From the NCBI RefSeq assembly GCF_003858645.1, contig NZ_RQJP01000002.1, positions 62,001 through 126,000 on the forward strand: a stretch of 64,000 nucleotides of DNA. The letters are read 5' to 3'. Position 1 is the first letter of the stretch. Each line of letters starts with the position of its first letter. Shown here one piece after another: positions 8,151 through 15,748 of this stretch. Position numbers and translations under genes: made by a program. The stretch comes from Larkinella knui. Lineage in GTDB: Bacteria > Bacteroidota > Bacteroidia > Cytophagales > Spirosomataceae. A model generated the notes under the pieces. That model was given only the letters and a program-made list of their open reading frames with translations. It was not told the DNA's origin and did no database searches.

Positions 8151-9536
8151 TTACAAAACCGGTGGCAACAATTTTCCGGGATTCATGAGATTGGTGGGGT
8201 CGATCGCTTTCTTGATCGCCCGCATCACCTCGAGGGCTTCGCCGTGTTCCTGAGCCAGATACGCCAGTTTTCCGACGCCGATTCCGTGTTCACCCGAACA
8301 GGTTCCTTCCAGGGCCAGCGCCCGCTGAACCAGACGCTCGTTCAATGCTTTTGCTTTCTCGAACTGGCCGGGAACAGCAGGGTCAATGGGGATCGACAGG
8401 TGAAAATTGCCGTCGCCCACGTGTCCGAGAATGGGTGCAAAAAGTCCGGTTGCGGCAATGTCGGCCTGTGTATCGACAATGCATTCTGCCAGCCGCGAAA
8501 TTGGCACACACACATCGGTCGACATCAGTTTAGAACCGGGCACCATGGCCCGGGCCGCCGGAGCGGCATCCGTCCGGGCCTGCCACAGTTTCATCCGCGC
8601 AACTTCCTCCTTTTCCCAAATAAAATCGGTTGCGCCAAACGAGCGGGCGAACGCCTGTACGGCCGTGATCTGGGCTTCTATTTCGGCGGGTGAACCTTGA
8701 AATTCCAGTAACAAAGTCGGTTTTTCCGGATAAGCGAGTCCGGAATAGCGATTGACGGCGTGCATCAGCAAATCATCCAGCAACTCAATTTTTGCGATCG
8801 CCACCCCCGCCTGAATCGTTTTGATGGCGGTATTCACGGCAGCTTCCACATTCTGAAAAGAGCAAACGGCGGCATAAATCGCTTCCGGGTAGCTGTGCAA
8901 TCTGATCGTGAGGTCGGCCAGAATACCGAGTGTTCCCTCCGACCCGATAAACAAACGGGTCAGGTCATAACCGGACGATGATTTGCGGGCTTTGCTGGCG
9001 GTTTTTATGACCTTTCCGTCCGGTAATACCACCGTCAGCGACAACACATTGTCTTTCATCGTGCCGTAGCGCACCGCGTTCGTGCCCGATGCCCGGGTGC
9101 TGGCCATACCGCCCAGGGTGGCATTGACGCCGGGGCCGATCGGAAAAAAGAAACCGCTGCCCGCCAGCCTTTCGTCCAGTTGATTGCGGGTTACTCCCGC
9201 CTGAACGGTAGCGCACATGTTGGCGGTGTCGATCTCCAGGATCTGGTTCATCAACCGCAGATCGACGCAGACTCCGCCTTTCAGGGCCAGAATGTGGCCT
9301 TCCAGCGAAGTGCCGGCACCGAATGGAATAATCGGAATCTGATGCGTGCCGCAAATGGAAACGAGGGCCGCAATTTCTTCCGTCGAACGCGGAAAAACGA
9401 CCCAATCCGGCGGCATGCAGGCGTGATAGCTGTAGCCAGCGCCGTGTTCGTTTCTGATTTCGGTGTTTTCGGTCACCCGGTCGCCAAAAAGATTCCGCAG
9501 CTCCGCCGAAACGGTTTGTTTGAGAAGACGGTCCAT
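8151..9536 (-). CDS. FAD-linked oxidase, GlcD / D-lactate dehydrogenase type
   Basis: 461 residues, no signal peptide. FAD-binding PCMH domain: IPFGAGTSLEG, then PGVNATLGGMASTRASGTNA and the pyrophosphate-contacting segment FIGSEGTLGI. The C-terminal FAD oxidase domain carries the catalytic and metal signatures GHVGDGNFH and CSGEHGIGVGK. The family oxidises D-2-hydroxy acids such as glycolate or D-lactate and passes electrons to quinone or cytochrome; which acid is used cannot be read from the sequence. It starts 6 bp after the stop of arfB on the same strand, so the two are probably cotranscribed. No partner GlcE or GlcF subunit is nearby, consistent with the single-subunit type. Confidence 0.93.
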   Translation of the reverse strand: MDRLLKQTVSAELRNLFGDRVTENTEIRNEHGAGYSYHACMPPDWVVFPRSTEEIAALVSICGTHQIPIIPFGAGTSLEGHILALKGGVCVDLRLMNQILEIDTANMCATVQAGVTRNQLDERLAGSGFFFPIGPGVNATLGGMASTRASGTNAVRYGTMKDNVLSLTVVLPDGKVIKTASKARKSSSGYDLTRLFIGSEGTLGILADLTIRLHSYPEAIYAAVCSFQNVEAAVNTAIKTIQAGVAIAKIELLDDLLMHAVNRYSGLAYPEKPTLLLEFQGSPAEIEAQITAVQAFARSFGATDFIWEKEEVARMKLWQARTDAAPAARAMVPGSKLMSTDVCVPISRLAECIVDTQADIAATGLFAPILGHVGDGNFHLSIPIDPAVPGQFEKAKALNERLVQRALALEGTCSGEHGIGVGKLAYLAQEHGEALEVMRAIKKAIDPTNLMNPGKLLPPVL

Positions 9537-9542
9537 GGGCGT

Positions 9543-9947
9543 TTAGTCAAAATCAACCCTTTTTCTTTGTTCTTTCACGGCTCCCCGCTTCTTTTTCTGA
9601 GCCAGTTTCTCTTCCCGCGATGCCTTCGTCGGCCGCGTGGCTTTTCGGGGCTTTTCTTTCTCAAATGCTTTCCGAATGAGCTGGTAGAATTTTTCGGTTA
9701 CTTTTTCTCGGTTACCCAACTGCGTTCGCTCGGTCTGGTGATAGAGCACCAACACGCCTTCGGTGGTCACTTTAGTAACCAGTTTTTCGAGCAAAACCGC
9801 CTTTTCTTCGTCCGATAATACCGCCGAATTGGGGATATCGAAATAGAGTTCGGCCTTCGTTGCCACTTTATTGACGTTCTGTCCACCACTGCCGCCACTG
9901 CGGGCAAACTGAAATTGTAATTCCGGAAAAAGTCTCGTTGGGTCCAT
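9543..9947 (-). CDS. arfB: Peptidyl-tRNA hydrolase ArfB (ribosome rescue)
   Basis: 134 residues. The N-terminal class I release-factor fold contains the catalytic GGQ motif in ARSGGSGGQNVNKVATK. The C-terminus is a basic tail (about 40 residues rich in Lys/Arg) that in ArfB/YaeJ inserts into the empty mRNA channel of stalled ribosomes. There is no codon-recognition domain, which separates it from RF1 and RF2. It is followed after 6 bp by the GlcD-type gene. A good TACCTTTG box lies just upstream. Confidence 0.94.
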   Translation of the reverse strand: MDPTRLFPELQFQFARSGGSGGQNVNKVATKAELYFDIPNSAVLSDEEKAVLLEKLVTKVTTEGVLVLYHQTERTQLGNREKVTEKFYQLIRKAFEKEKPRKATRPTKASREEKLAQKKKRGAVKEQRKRVDFD

Positions 9948-9964
9948 TTTAGCTCAAAACTTAG

Positions 9965-9972
9965 CAAAGGTA
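9965..9972 (-). promoter_or_regulatory. Bacteroidota -7 box for arfB
   Basis: TACCTTTG on the minus strand, a full match to TAnnTTTG, about 17 nt before the arfB start codon. The nearest upstream TTG is 25 nt away, longer than the usual 19 or so, so the -33 element is uncertain. Confidence 0.45.
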
Positions 9973-10032
9973 CAAACAATCCCGCGTACCGGCTGTTCAA
10001 TCTTGTACTCGAAAATAAACCAGATAAACGCT

Positions 10033-10368
10033 ATGGCACATCGGGAAAAAATTGAAACCATGCTCGAAGATACCAATACCGTATTGGGCGGGGGTTCTCC
10101 GTCGTCAACCACTGCGGAAGGTGTCAATTTAACCGAAGACTGGATCGTCATTCTGCGCACTCAACCGGAATGGGCAACGGTGGTTCCAACGCTCGAACAA
10201 CTTCGGGATGCGTTGGACGCCGACGATCTGGTGGCGGTTCAGTTGCTTTTGAAAGACCTGGCCAGCCAGACGGCCGTGGTGGCTCAGAATGCAACGGGCG
10301 GACAACGCCAGGCCCTGGATCAGCTGGTCGAGAATCTGAAAGACTTCAGCCGGGCTATGGCCAAATAG
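10033..10368 (+). CDS. Small acidic helical protein, paralogue A of a six-gene tandem array
   Basis: 111 residues. I do not recognise the family. The pattern shared with the five following genes is an N-terminal amphipathic helix, a linker, an invariant tryptophan (W37, in LTEDWIVIL), a middle helix, a core LLxDLADQT-like segment (LLKDLASQTAVVAQ) and a final helix (LVENLKDFSRAMA). There is no signal peptide, membrane segment or cysteine; the protein is acidic and presumably cytoplasmic. The ATG at 10033 fits the start of its paralogues; an in-frame TTG at 10003 would add ten unconserved residues. Divergent from arfB. Confidence 0.8.
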   Translation: MAHREKIETMLEDTNTVLGGGSPSSTTAEGVNLTEDWIVILRTQPEWATVVPTLEQLRDALDADDLVAVQLLLKDLASQTAVVAQNATGGQRQALDQLVENLKDFSRAMAK

Positions 10369-10397
10369 CATATCGTTCACCTTTATCCACAAAACCA

Positions 10398-11012
10398 ATG
10401 GCAAATCAACAGGCAAATGCTTTGATTAACTCGACCATGGAAACCTTCAACGGGGATACCACGTCGATTTCTACCCTTGACGGTATTTCATTAATCGATA
10501 CCTGGCTGACGGCGCTTCGCAGTGGAGAAACCGATCAAGCCACCAACCCTATTTCTCACACTCTCAGTGAGTTAAAGACCCAATTGCAGGAAAGCGACCC
10601 CGATTCCGGTCAGATCAAAGCGCTCCTCAATGACCTGGCTGACCAGACGGAAAAGGCGGCCCAATCGGCCGACGACAAGGAAAAGATGCAACTGAATGAA
10701 CTGGTTCAGACGCTGCGGGACTTTGGTCGGGTGATTAACGGCGAAGGCGGGTCTATTGAGGAAAAGCACGGTCGGGCGCAGATTTTTACCCAAACCGGAA
10801 CGGGCAGCGCGGCCGGAAATCCGGGCGTGAACCCGGCTGTTTCCGGCAATGCGGGTACCGGCGATGAAGGCAACGTTCAGGGCGGTGGCTCCTATGGCTC
10901 AGGTTACGGAACCGGATCGTCGGGCGAATCAGGGCGTAGTAATTCCGGAACCGACACGCGCACGACCCGCACCTCAACCGGCGAAGGTGGTGGCAATAGT
11001 CACCAGATTTAA
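10398..11012 (+). CDS. Small acidic helical protein with Gly/Ser/Thr-rich tail, paralogue B
   Basis: 204 residues. Residues 1-115 match the array pattern (LIDTWLTAL with W36, LLNDLADQTEKAAQ, LVQTLRDFGRVI). Residues from about 125 to the end form a low-complexity tail rich in Gly, Ser, Thr and Asn, unique to this copy and probably disordered. The start is the ATG at 10398, which aligns with MxxxxxxLIxST of paralogues C and D; an upstream in-frame extension overlaps paralogue A and is rejected. 29 bp separate it from A. Function unknown. Confidence 0.8.
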   Translation: MANQQANALINSTMETFNGDTTSISTLDGISLIDTWLTALRSGETDQATNPISHTLSELKTQLQESDPDSGQIKALLNDLADQTEKAAQSADDKEKMQLNELVQTLRDFGRVINGEGGSIEEKHGRAQIFTQTGTGSAAGNPGVNPAVSGNAGTGDEGNVQGGGSYGSGYGTGSSGESGRSNSGTDTRTTRTSTGEGGGNSHQI

Positions 11013-11091
11013 ACTTTCCCGTATCTATTCAGTTTTGAAAGAACCGTTTTGGGCAACTCAAAACCGTAAACCTTTAGATTTTTAGACCCGT

Positions 11092-11445
11092 ATGGCAAGT
11101 CAGCATTTACAGGCGCCACACGCCAACGCTACCACTCTGATTGACTCAACGGTGGAATCGTTCGACGGTGGACCATTCAATACATCGATTCAGGAGGGCA
11201 TTTCGCTCATCAATGACTGGATCCGCTCGTTAAAAACGTCGGAAGCCGACAACGTAGCCAATACCTTGCAAAAGCTCAAAACCGCATTGGAAAGTCCCAT
11301 GATCGACAATGCCCACGTCCGGGATTTGTTGTTCGGACTGGCCGATCAGGCCGAGCGCTGGGCCACGCAAGCCGGTGGCGAATTTCCGGTTCGGCTGGAG
11401 AGTCTGGCTGTTGCCCTCCGAAATTTTGGTAATCAATTAGCGTAA
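11092..11445 (+). CDS. Small acidic helical protein, paralogue C
   Basis: 117 residues. Same plan as its neighbours: LIDSTVESF at the N-terminus, GISLINDWIRSLK with W43, LLFGLADQAERWATQ in the core and LAVALRNFGNQLA at the end. No signal peptide or cysteine. The closest relative within the array appears to be paralogue B by the GISLI and LADQ segments. Preceded by a 79 bp spacer and followed by a 40 bp perfect palindrome. Function unknown. Confidence 0.82.
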   Translation: MASQHLQAPHANATTLIDSTVESFDGGPFNTSIQEGISLINDWIRSLKTSEADNVANTLQKLKTALESPMIDNAHVRDLLFGLADQAERWATQAGGEFPVRLESLAVALRNFGNQLA

Positions 11446-11455
11446 AATAACCCAG

Positions 11456-11495
11456 GACCGACAGGTTGAACGCGATCGCGTTCAACCTGTCGGTC
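11456..11495. terminator. 40 bp perfect palindrome between paralogues C and D
   Basis: Positions 11456-11475 are exactly complementary in reverse to 11476-11495, with GCGATCGC at the centre and no unpaired loop. It begins 10 bp after the stop codon of C. In RNA it would form a very stable stem but has no run of T after it, so it may be an attenuator, mRNA-stabilising stem or protein-binding site rather than a simple terminator. Confidence 0.55.
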
Positions 11496-11512
11496 TTCTA
11501 ACCGATAAAAAG

Positions 11513-11866
11513 ATGCCTTCAAACGCACTCACCCAAAAAGTAATAAAATCGACGCTCAACACCCTTAAGAGCGGCACCGACGGCGAGTTGGATACGACCG
11601 ATCTGTCACCCCGCGACGGCCTTTCGGTTATTGACGACTGGCTGAAAGTTTTGCAGGAAAGCAAGCCAAGTGAACCGGTATTTCAGGGGCTGATGCAACT
11701 TCGTTCGATGCTCCAGATGCCCAATCCGGATACCGACCTGTTGAAAAGGCTGCTGGTTGATCTGGCCGATAACACCCATCAACTAGCCCAGTCGTATGAA
11801 GGCCCGTGGGTCAACGAACTCGAGCAAATTGTCGATACTTTACTTAATTTCAGCAGTCAGTTGTGA
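11513..11866 (+). CDS. Small acidic helical protein, paralogue D
   Basis: 117 residues. Array pattern: VIKSTLNTL near the start, GLSVIDDWLKVLQ with W43, LLVDLADNTHQLAQ in the core, IVDTLLNFSSQL at the end. The start codon is 17 bp after the 40 bp palindrome. No signal peptide, membrane segment or cysteine. Function unknown. Confidence 0.82.
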   Translation: MPSNALTQKVIKSTLNTLKSGTDGELDTTDLSPRDGLSVIDDWLKVLQESKPSEPVFQGLMQLRSMLQMPNPDTDLLKRLLVDLADNTHQLAQSYEGPWVNELEQIVDTLLNFSSQL

Positions 11867-11918
11867 GGTTTACTCTGGACGATCAGAAGCCTTACCTTCG
11901 TACTTTAACTTTCACTTT

Positions 11919-12260
11919 ATGACAACCGAGCAATCATCTGAACTCATCAACACCACCATTTCGGCTTTGAACGACGGCGGAATAACGAGCATCGTGCCCG
12001 TCGATGGGCCTGAATTAATTGACCAATGGATTGAAACGCTGGAGCGTTCGCCTTCGCCTTCCACCCAGCAGGTGCTTACCTCACTCACCGAGCTGAAAAG
12101 CCAGTTGGAAAGTGAATATCCTGATCCGACATCCGTCAAAGCCATCATGATCGATATGTCGGAGCAGCTTAGTGTGCTGGCCTCCAATGACGGTTCCGAT
12201 TTTCACGAGCCCCTGCGCAATCTGTCGAACGCAATTCAGACCTTGGCTTCTTCCTTATAA
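11919..12260 (+). CDS. Small acidic helical protein, paralogue E
   Basis: 113 residues, starting at the ATG at 11919; an in-frame extension upstream overlaps paralogue D and reads through a non-coding spacer. Pattern: LINTTISAL, ELIDQWIETLE with W37, IMIDMSEQLSVLAS, LSNAIQTLASSL. The core LADQ is degenerate here (MSEQ). A near-consensus -7 box, TACCTTCG at 11893-11900, lies just upstream, so E and F may have their own promoter. Function unknown. Confidence 0.8.
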   Translation: MTTEQSSELINTTISALNDGGITSIVPVDGPELIDQWIETLERSPSPSTQQVLTSLTELKSQLESEYPDPTSVKAIMIDMSEQLSVLASNDGSDFHEPLRNLSNAIQTLASSL

Positions 12261-12263
12261 TAT

Positions 12264-12608
12264 ATGGCTACCCTGGCAAATACGACCAACCTGCTCGATG
12301 ATACGATTGAAATCTTAAGCAGCGAATCGACTCCCCAACCCGGCGATGATAGTTCCAACCTGCTTCAGAAATGGATTGACGTATTGAACCAGAGCGAAAA
12401 TACCCAGCCCCTGAGCCGTAAATTGCGGGAACTCAGTGATGCGATCCAGAAGGATTCTGTTGAAACGGCTACCATTCAGCGTATTCTGAACGAAATTGCC
12501 GATGCGACCGACGAATTCAGCGCTCAGGTTGGCCCAGAAGGCGAGCTTCCTTCGCAGTTGCAGGGCCTGGCAGCGGCCTTGCGAAATACCGGCGATCACT
12601 TGTCATAA
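12264..12608 (+). CDS. Small acidic helical protein, paralogue F
   Basis: 114 residues, starting 3 bp after the stop of E, so surely cotranscribed with it. Pattern: LLDDTIEIL, NLLQKWIDVLN with W37, ILNEIADATDEFSAQ, LAAALRNTGDHLS. Ends the array; the next gene (MarR-GNAT) is convergent with an 8 bp gap. Function unknown. Confidence 0.82.
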   Translation: MATLANTTNLLDDTIEILSSESTPQPGDDSSNLLQKWIDVLNQSENTQPLSRKLRELSDAIQKDSVETATIQRILNEIADATDEFSAQVGPEGELPSQLQGLAAALRNTGDHLS

Positions 12609-12616
12609 ACGGGTTT

Positions 12617-13561
12617 TTACAGGTCGATCTGCATCTTGATATTCGAACGCTGGTAAGGCGACGGGCTGGATTCTACTTTATAAAAACCGACTTTTTTATA
12701 AAGCGCGAGCGCCGTAGTCAGGCTGGTGTTCGACTCCAGGTAGACCTGTCTGGCACCTAATTGCCGGGCCGTTTCAATCGCGTGAACACAAAGTTTCTTA
12801 CCAATCTGTTTGCCTTGGGCTTCCGGCGCTACTGCCATTTTAACCAGTTCGAAAACCTGATTCGTAGCGGCAAGCAGTGCGCAGGTTCCAACGATTTCAT
12901 TGCGATACCGGGCAAAAAACACCCGTCCACCTTTGGCAATGATAGAGCCTTCGGGGTCGCTCAAGGTGCGGATATCGGGCTCTTCTACTTTGAAATACTT
13001 CTCGATCCAGGCCAGATTCAGCTGCTTAAACTGTTCCCGGTAGGCCGGGTCAAAATCGATGATTTCCACTTCGTCGAGCTGTTTCATTTTGAAATAGGTT
13101 TTAAAACGGCTGAGATAATGCTCCTGCGCCAGCGTTTCCTCCATTTCTTCCATCGCAAACAGGAGGTTATGGCGCTGTTTAGTAATGAGTTGGGTATTTA
13201 GCTCGTTGATGGCCTGCCAGATTTTCTCCAGTTCCGGCAACAATTCCTGCCCTTTATCACTGAGCGATAGCAACCGCTTACGGCTGTCTTTTCCGGATTT
13301 TTCTGAAACGATCAAACCGGCCTGCTCCAGTTCTCGTGCCAGTTGAATAATGGCAGGATGCGAAAAACCGAGTTCATCCGCAATCTCGGTTACACTCAGG
13401 GGTGACTTTCTCGAAAGCAAATAGAAAAGCGTAAACCACTTGGGATCAAAATCGAGCCCGAACGATTCATACACCGCTGAAGCCTGTTTCGTGATCAAAT
13501 CACTAAGACGTCGCAGGCGGCTTCCAAACGCCAATGGGCCTAACTGAGCCATTAAATCCAT
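12617..13561 (-). CDS. MarR-type regulator fused to GNAT acetyltransferase
   Basis: 314 residues. Residues about 30-130 form a MarR winged helix (LSVTEIADELGFSHPAIIQLARELEQAGLI is the recognition region, split here: recognition helix near HPAIIQLARELEQ). Residues about 165-314 are a GNAT domain with the acetyl-CoA loop VAPEAQGKQIGKKL. This fusion is a known architecture in Bacteria; the C-terminal domain may acetylate a small molecule or protein while the N-terminal domain controls transcription. Its own start is 25 bp from an almost perfect palindrome (13586-13605), which suggests autoregulation. Convergent with the small-protein array. Confidence 0.9.
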   Translation of the reverse strand: MDLMAQLGPLAFGSRLRRLSDLITKQASAVYESFGLDFDPKWFTLFYLLSRKSPLSVTEIADELGFSHPAIIQLARELEQAGLIVSEKSGKDSRKRLLSLSDKGQELLPELEKIWQAINELNTQLITKQRHNLLFAMEEMEETLAQEHYLSRFKTYFKMKQLDEVEIIDFDPAYREQFKQLNLAWIEKYFKVEEPDIRTLSDPEGSIIAKGGRVFFARYRNEIVGTCALLAATNQVFELVKMAVAPEAQGKQIGKKLCVHAIETARQLGARQVYLESNTSLTTALALYKKVGFYKVESSPSPYQRSNIKMQIDL

Positions 13562-13585
13562 ACGGGCAAACTTTTATGTTTTAAT

Positions 13586-13605
13586 TTACGTAAGTACTTA
13601 CGCAA
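13586..13605. promoter_or_regulatory. Palindromic operator candidate for the MarR-GNAT regulator
   Basis: TTACGTAAGTACTTACGCAA: a perfect 14 bp core CGTAAGTACTTACG (13589-13602) plus a further two matching base pairs on each side after one mismatch. It sits 25-44 bp upstream of the regulator's start codon, the usual place for MarR autoregulation. Binding is inferred. Confidence 0.55.
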
Positions 13606-13714
13606 GTATAGGAAACAAATTTTCTTCAACCAACTTTTTAGCAAAATTTGCATAAATAATGGTGAGAAGTTAGCCACCGCGGGGCATACCGCTAATAGGC
13701 TTTCAGGTTTGTCA

Positions 13715-13760
13715 AAGCTCCGGAGGAGATTCCATTTTTTAGTACGCTCCTCCGGAGCTT
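13715..13760. repeat. GCTCCGGAGGAG stem-loop, copy 1
   Basis: AAGCTCCGGAGGAG (13715-13728) pairs perfectly with CTCCTCCGGAGCTT (13747-13760) around an 18 nt T-rich loop. Confidence 0.8.
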
Positions 13761-14261
13761 AAATTTTTATAGCCGGTTGTGGCTATTAACAGGGAACCCT
13801 TCCAGGGTTATAATGAGATGAACCAGTTGAATCGGTTATGGCTATGAACAGGAAATCCTTGCAGGCTTATAAAGAAATGAACCGTTTAAACCGGTTATGA
13901 CTATAAATAGGGTAACTCTTTCAGAGTTAGGAAGATATAAACCGTTTGAACCGGTAATGACGATAAACAGGAAACCCTTGCAGGATTGAGGACACAGTGG
14001 GCGACCGTACGTTTCCCATTGCAAAACAAAATGCCTATTAACAGGAAACCTTTCTAGGATGAGGACGCGATGAACCGTTTGAAGGGGATACGAAAATGGC
14101 TCATGGTATATGCTAATCAGCGTGAAGAACTTGCAATTTGCCTCGGAGGATGGCTTACCGCGTCTTATGGTGAGAAGCCGGATTAAGTTAATCAGTGTGC
14201 AGGAATTCCAATTTGCCCCGGAGGGGCACCCTGTTAATAGTTTGCCGCTTTCAGTTTTTAT

Positions 14262-14309
14262 TAAGCTCCGGAGGAGCGACCTTTTTCCAGTACGCTCCTC
14301 CGGAGCTTA
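14262..14309. repeat. GCTCCGGAGGAG stem-loop, copy 2
   Basis: A second copy of the same stem with 17-bp perfect arms (14262-14278 and 14293-14309); the loop is again T-rich and ends in the same CCAGTA/TTAGTA sequence before the right arm. Confidence 0.8.
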
Positions 14310-14487
14310 TAAAAACCGAAAACGGCAAATCTATTAACAGGCAACCCTTCCAGGGTTAAGGTGATGCACATGAGCAGCCCGGAATACGCATAGGAAATTT
14401 CCGGCTTTACGTGTCATCAGGCTAAGCGGTTTTGCATCCGGCTTTGTATTGAATCGCTAACACGGATTTCCGCTTTCTATCCAACTC

Positions 14488-15672
14488 CTACCGCTGATTC
14501 CAGTAGATCAACAGATTCAACGTTGCCCGACCGGACGCTATCAGGTCCAGATCGCCATCGCCGTCTAAATCAGCAGCTTGCAGGTCCTCGGCCGCCATCA
14601 TGACGCTGTCGTCGAGAGCGTGTTCCTGCCAGGTATGCAGCGTTTTGTCGGGAACGAAAAGCCGGACGCCCACTTTCTTATCGGCATTGGGATTTCGCCA
14701 GCCCACGGCAATCTGGTCAAACCCAAGTTTCAGGAAGTCCCCGCAGGCTAGGGCATGTCCCTGACTCAGCTGCTCCGTCAATGTTTGCTGAACACCGTAC
14801 ATCAGTTTATCCGGCGCATCGGCAAGGGGGCCATTTTTATAAACCACGAGTTTGTTACCATGCATCGGCTCGACAGCGGCTACGAACGGCATTTTAGCAG
14901 TCTGAAAACCGCGACGTACCTCTCCCATTCCATTGCCGGCTCCAATCCAGCGGTCAACCGGACTCCATTTCTGATTGCGGTATGCTACCAGTTTACCGCC
15001 TTCTTTGCTGCCAATCAGCATCCGGGTTTCGGCGGCATCCTCCCAAATTTCAAAATTATGCGTCATGTGCATCGTCGAGTCGACCAGTTGCATGCGCCAC
15101 GGATCACGCGGATTTTTCGGTTTTTCGTAGCCCAAAATTCGTACACCCCGGCCTTCGCCGTTTTTGTTACCCAAACCGTGCAAAGGAACAACAATAAGTT
15201 GATAGCGATTAGGTGACACCCGCGCCCAGCGCATCCGGTGGGTGGTTATTTCGTGGTGAAGCCGAACGGCTTCCCAGATTTGGGTGGGATCTGTCGGGCG
15301 AATGAGGTAAAATACCGCTCCCGATTTGGTCGTATCACTGGTTTCGGAGGGATTCCAGCCCGCGCCGACGGCCACCTCCACTTTGCCATCGCCGTCAATG
15401 TCGCGGGCGGCCAGACAGACGTTGTCCTGCGGAGTCAGATTCCGGGCCATCACGTACCGCTGCCAGGCGTCGGCCGGTTTGCCCGGATTCCGGTACCAGA
15501 CAATTTCTTTCTGATCGGCCATCAGAATATCCGGCTTTTTGTCACCGTCGACGTCACCAATGGCGAGCCCGTACCCAATATCGATCTGATTATCAACAAC
15601 CTGAAGCTTAAAGTTGGGCTGCTGGGCGTAGAGCGGAACGGCGAGCAGAAGGAAGGCGGCTATTTTTTTCAT
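14488..15672 (-). CDS. Secreted FG-GAP/VCBS repeat protein
   Basis: 394 residues. Signal peptide MKKIAAFLLLAVPLYAQQ. The remainder is a beta-propeller-like series of FG-GAP/VCBS repeats with calcium-binding loops: GDVDGDKKPDI near residue 40, ARDIDGDGKVEVA near 90, and AADLDGDGDLDLIASG near the C-terminus. Such proteins are extracytoplasmic and often bind sugars or proteins; no catalytic residues are identifiable. It is 76 bp downstream of the metallo-beta-lactamase-fold gene on the same strand. Preceded at its 3' side by the repeat region. Confidence 0.88.
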   Translation of the reverse strand: MKKIAAFLLLAVPLYAQQPNFKLQVVDNQIDIGYGLAIGDVDGDKKPDILMADQKEIVWYRNPGKPADAWQRYVMARNLTPQDNVCLAARDIDGDGKVEVAVGAGWNPSETSDTTKSGAVFYLIRPTDPTQIWEAVRLHHEITTHRMRWARVSPNRYQLIVVPLHGLGNKNGEGRGVRILGYEKPKNPRDPWRMQLVDSTMHMTHNFEIWEDAAETRMLIGSKEGGKLVAYRNQKWSPVDRWIGAGNGMGEVRRGFQTAKMPFVAAVEPMHGNKLVVYKNGPLADAPDKLMYGVQQTLTEQLSQGHALACGDFLKLGFDQIAVGWRNPNADKKVGVRLFVPDKTLHTWQEHALDDSVMMAAEDLQAADLDGDGDLDLIASGRATLNLLIYWNQR

Positions 15673-15748
15673 GAAGAAGAAAGCGAGGGTTCAGGATTGA
15701 CTTTCTTCAATATTCGCAATTCGTTCTACAATAGTCAATAATTCCTGC

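Larger units (their letters stand above)
13606..14487. repeat. Non-coding repeat region with ~59 bp degenerate tandem unit
   Basis: No gene is supported here. The GGTTATGGCTATxAACAGG unit recurs at 13775, 13834, 13893 and 13953 (spacings 59, 59, 60), with further partial copies near 14035 and 14330. Within each unit is a small imperfect hairpin of the type AACCCTTxCAGGGTT and a trailing GAACCGTTTGAACC. Two larger stem-loops with GCTCCGGAGGAG arms flank the block. The copies are too diverged and too contiguous for CRISPR repeats with spacers. Open frames inside it are short and composed of the repeats. Confidence 0.75.

Noticed and set aside
10003-10032. TTG start giving a 121-residue paralogue A
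   Set aside because: The added ten residues are not shared with the other five paralogues; the ATG at 10033 aligns with their starts.
13842-14337. Two small open frames (13842-14024 minus, 14110-14337 plus)
   Set aside because: They are composed of the degenerate tandem repeats and have no coding character.
13773-14360. CRISPR array
   Set aside because: Units of 59-60 bp are degenerate along their whole length, there is no invariant repeat with variable spacer, and no cas gene is nearby.
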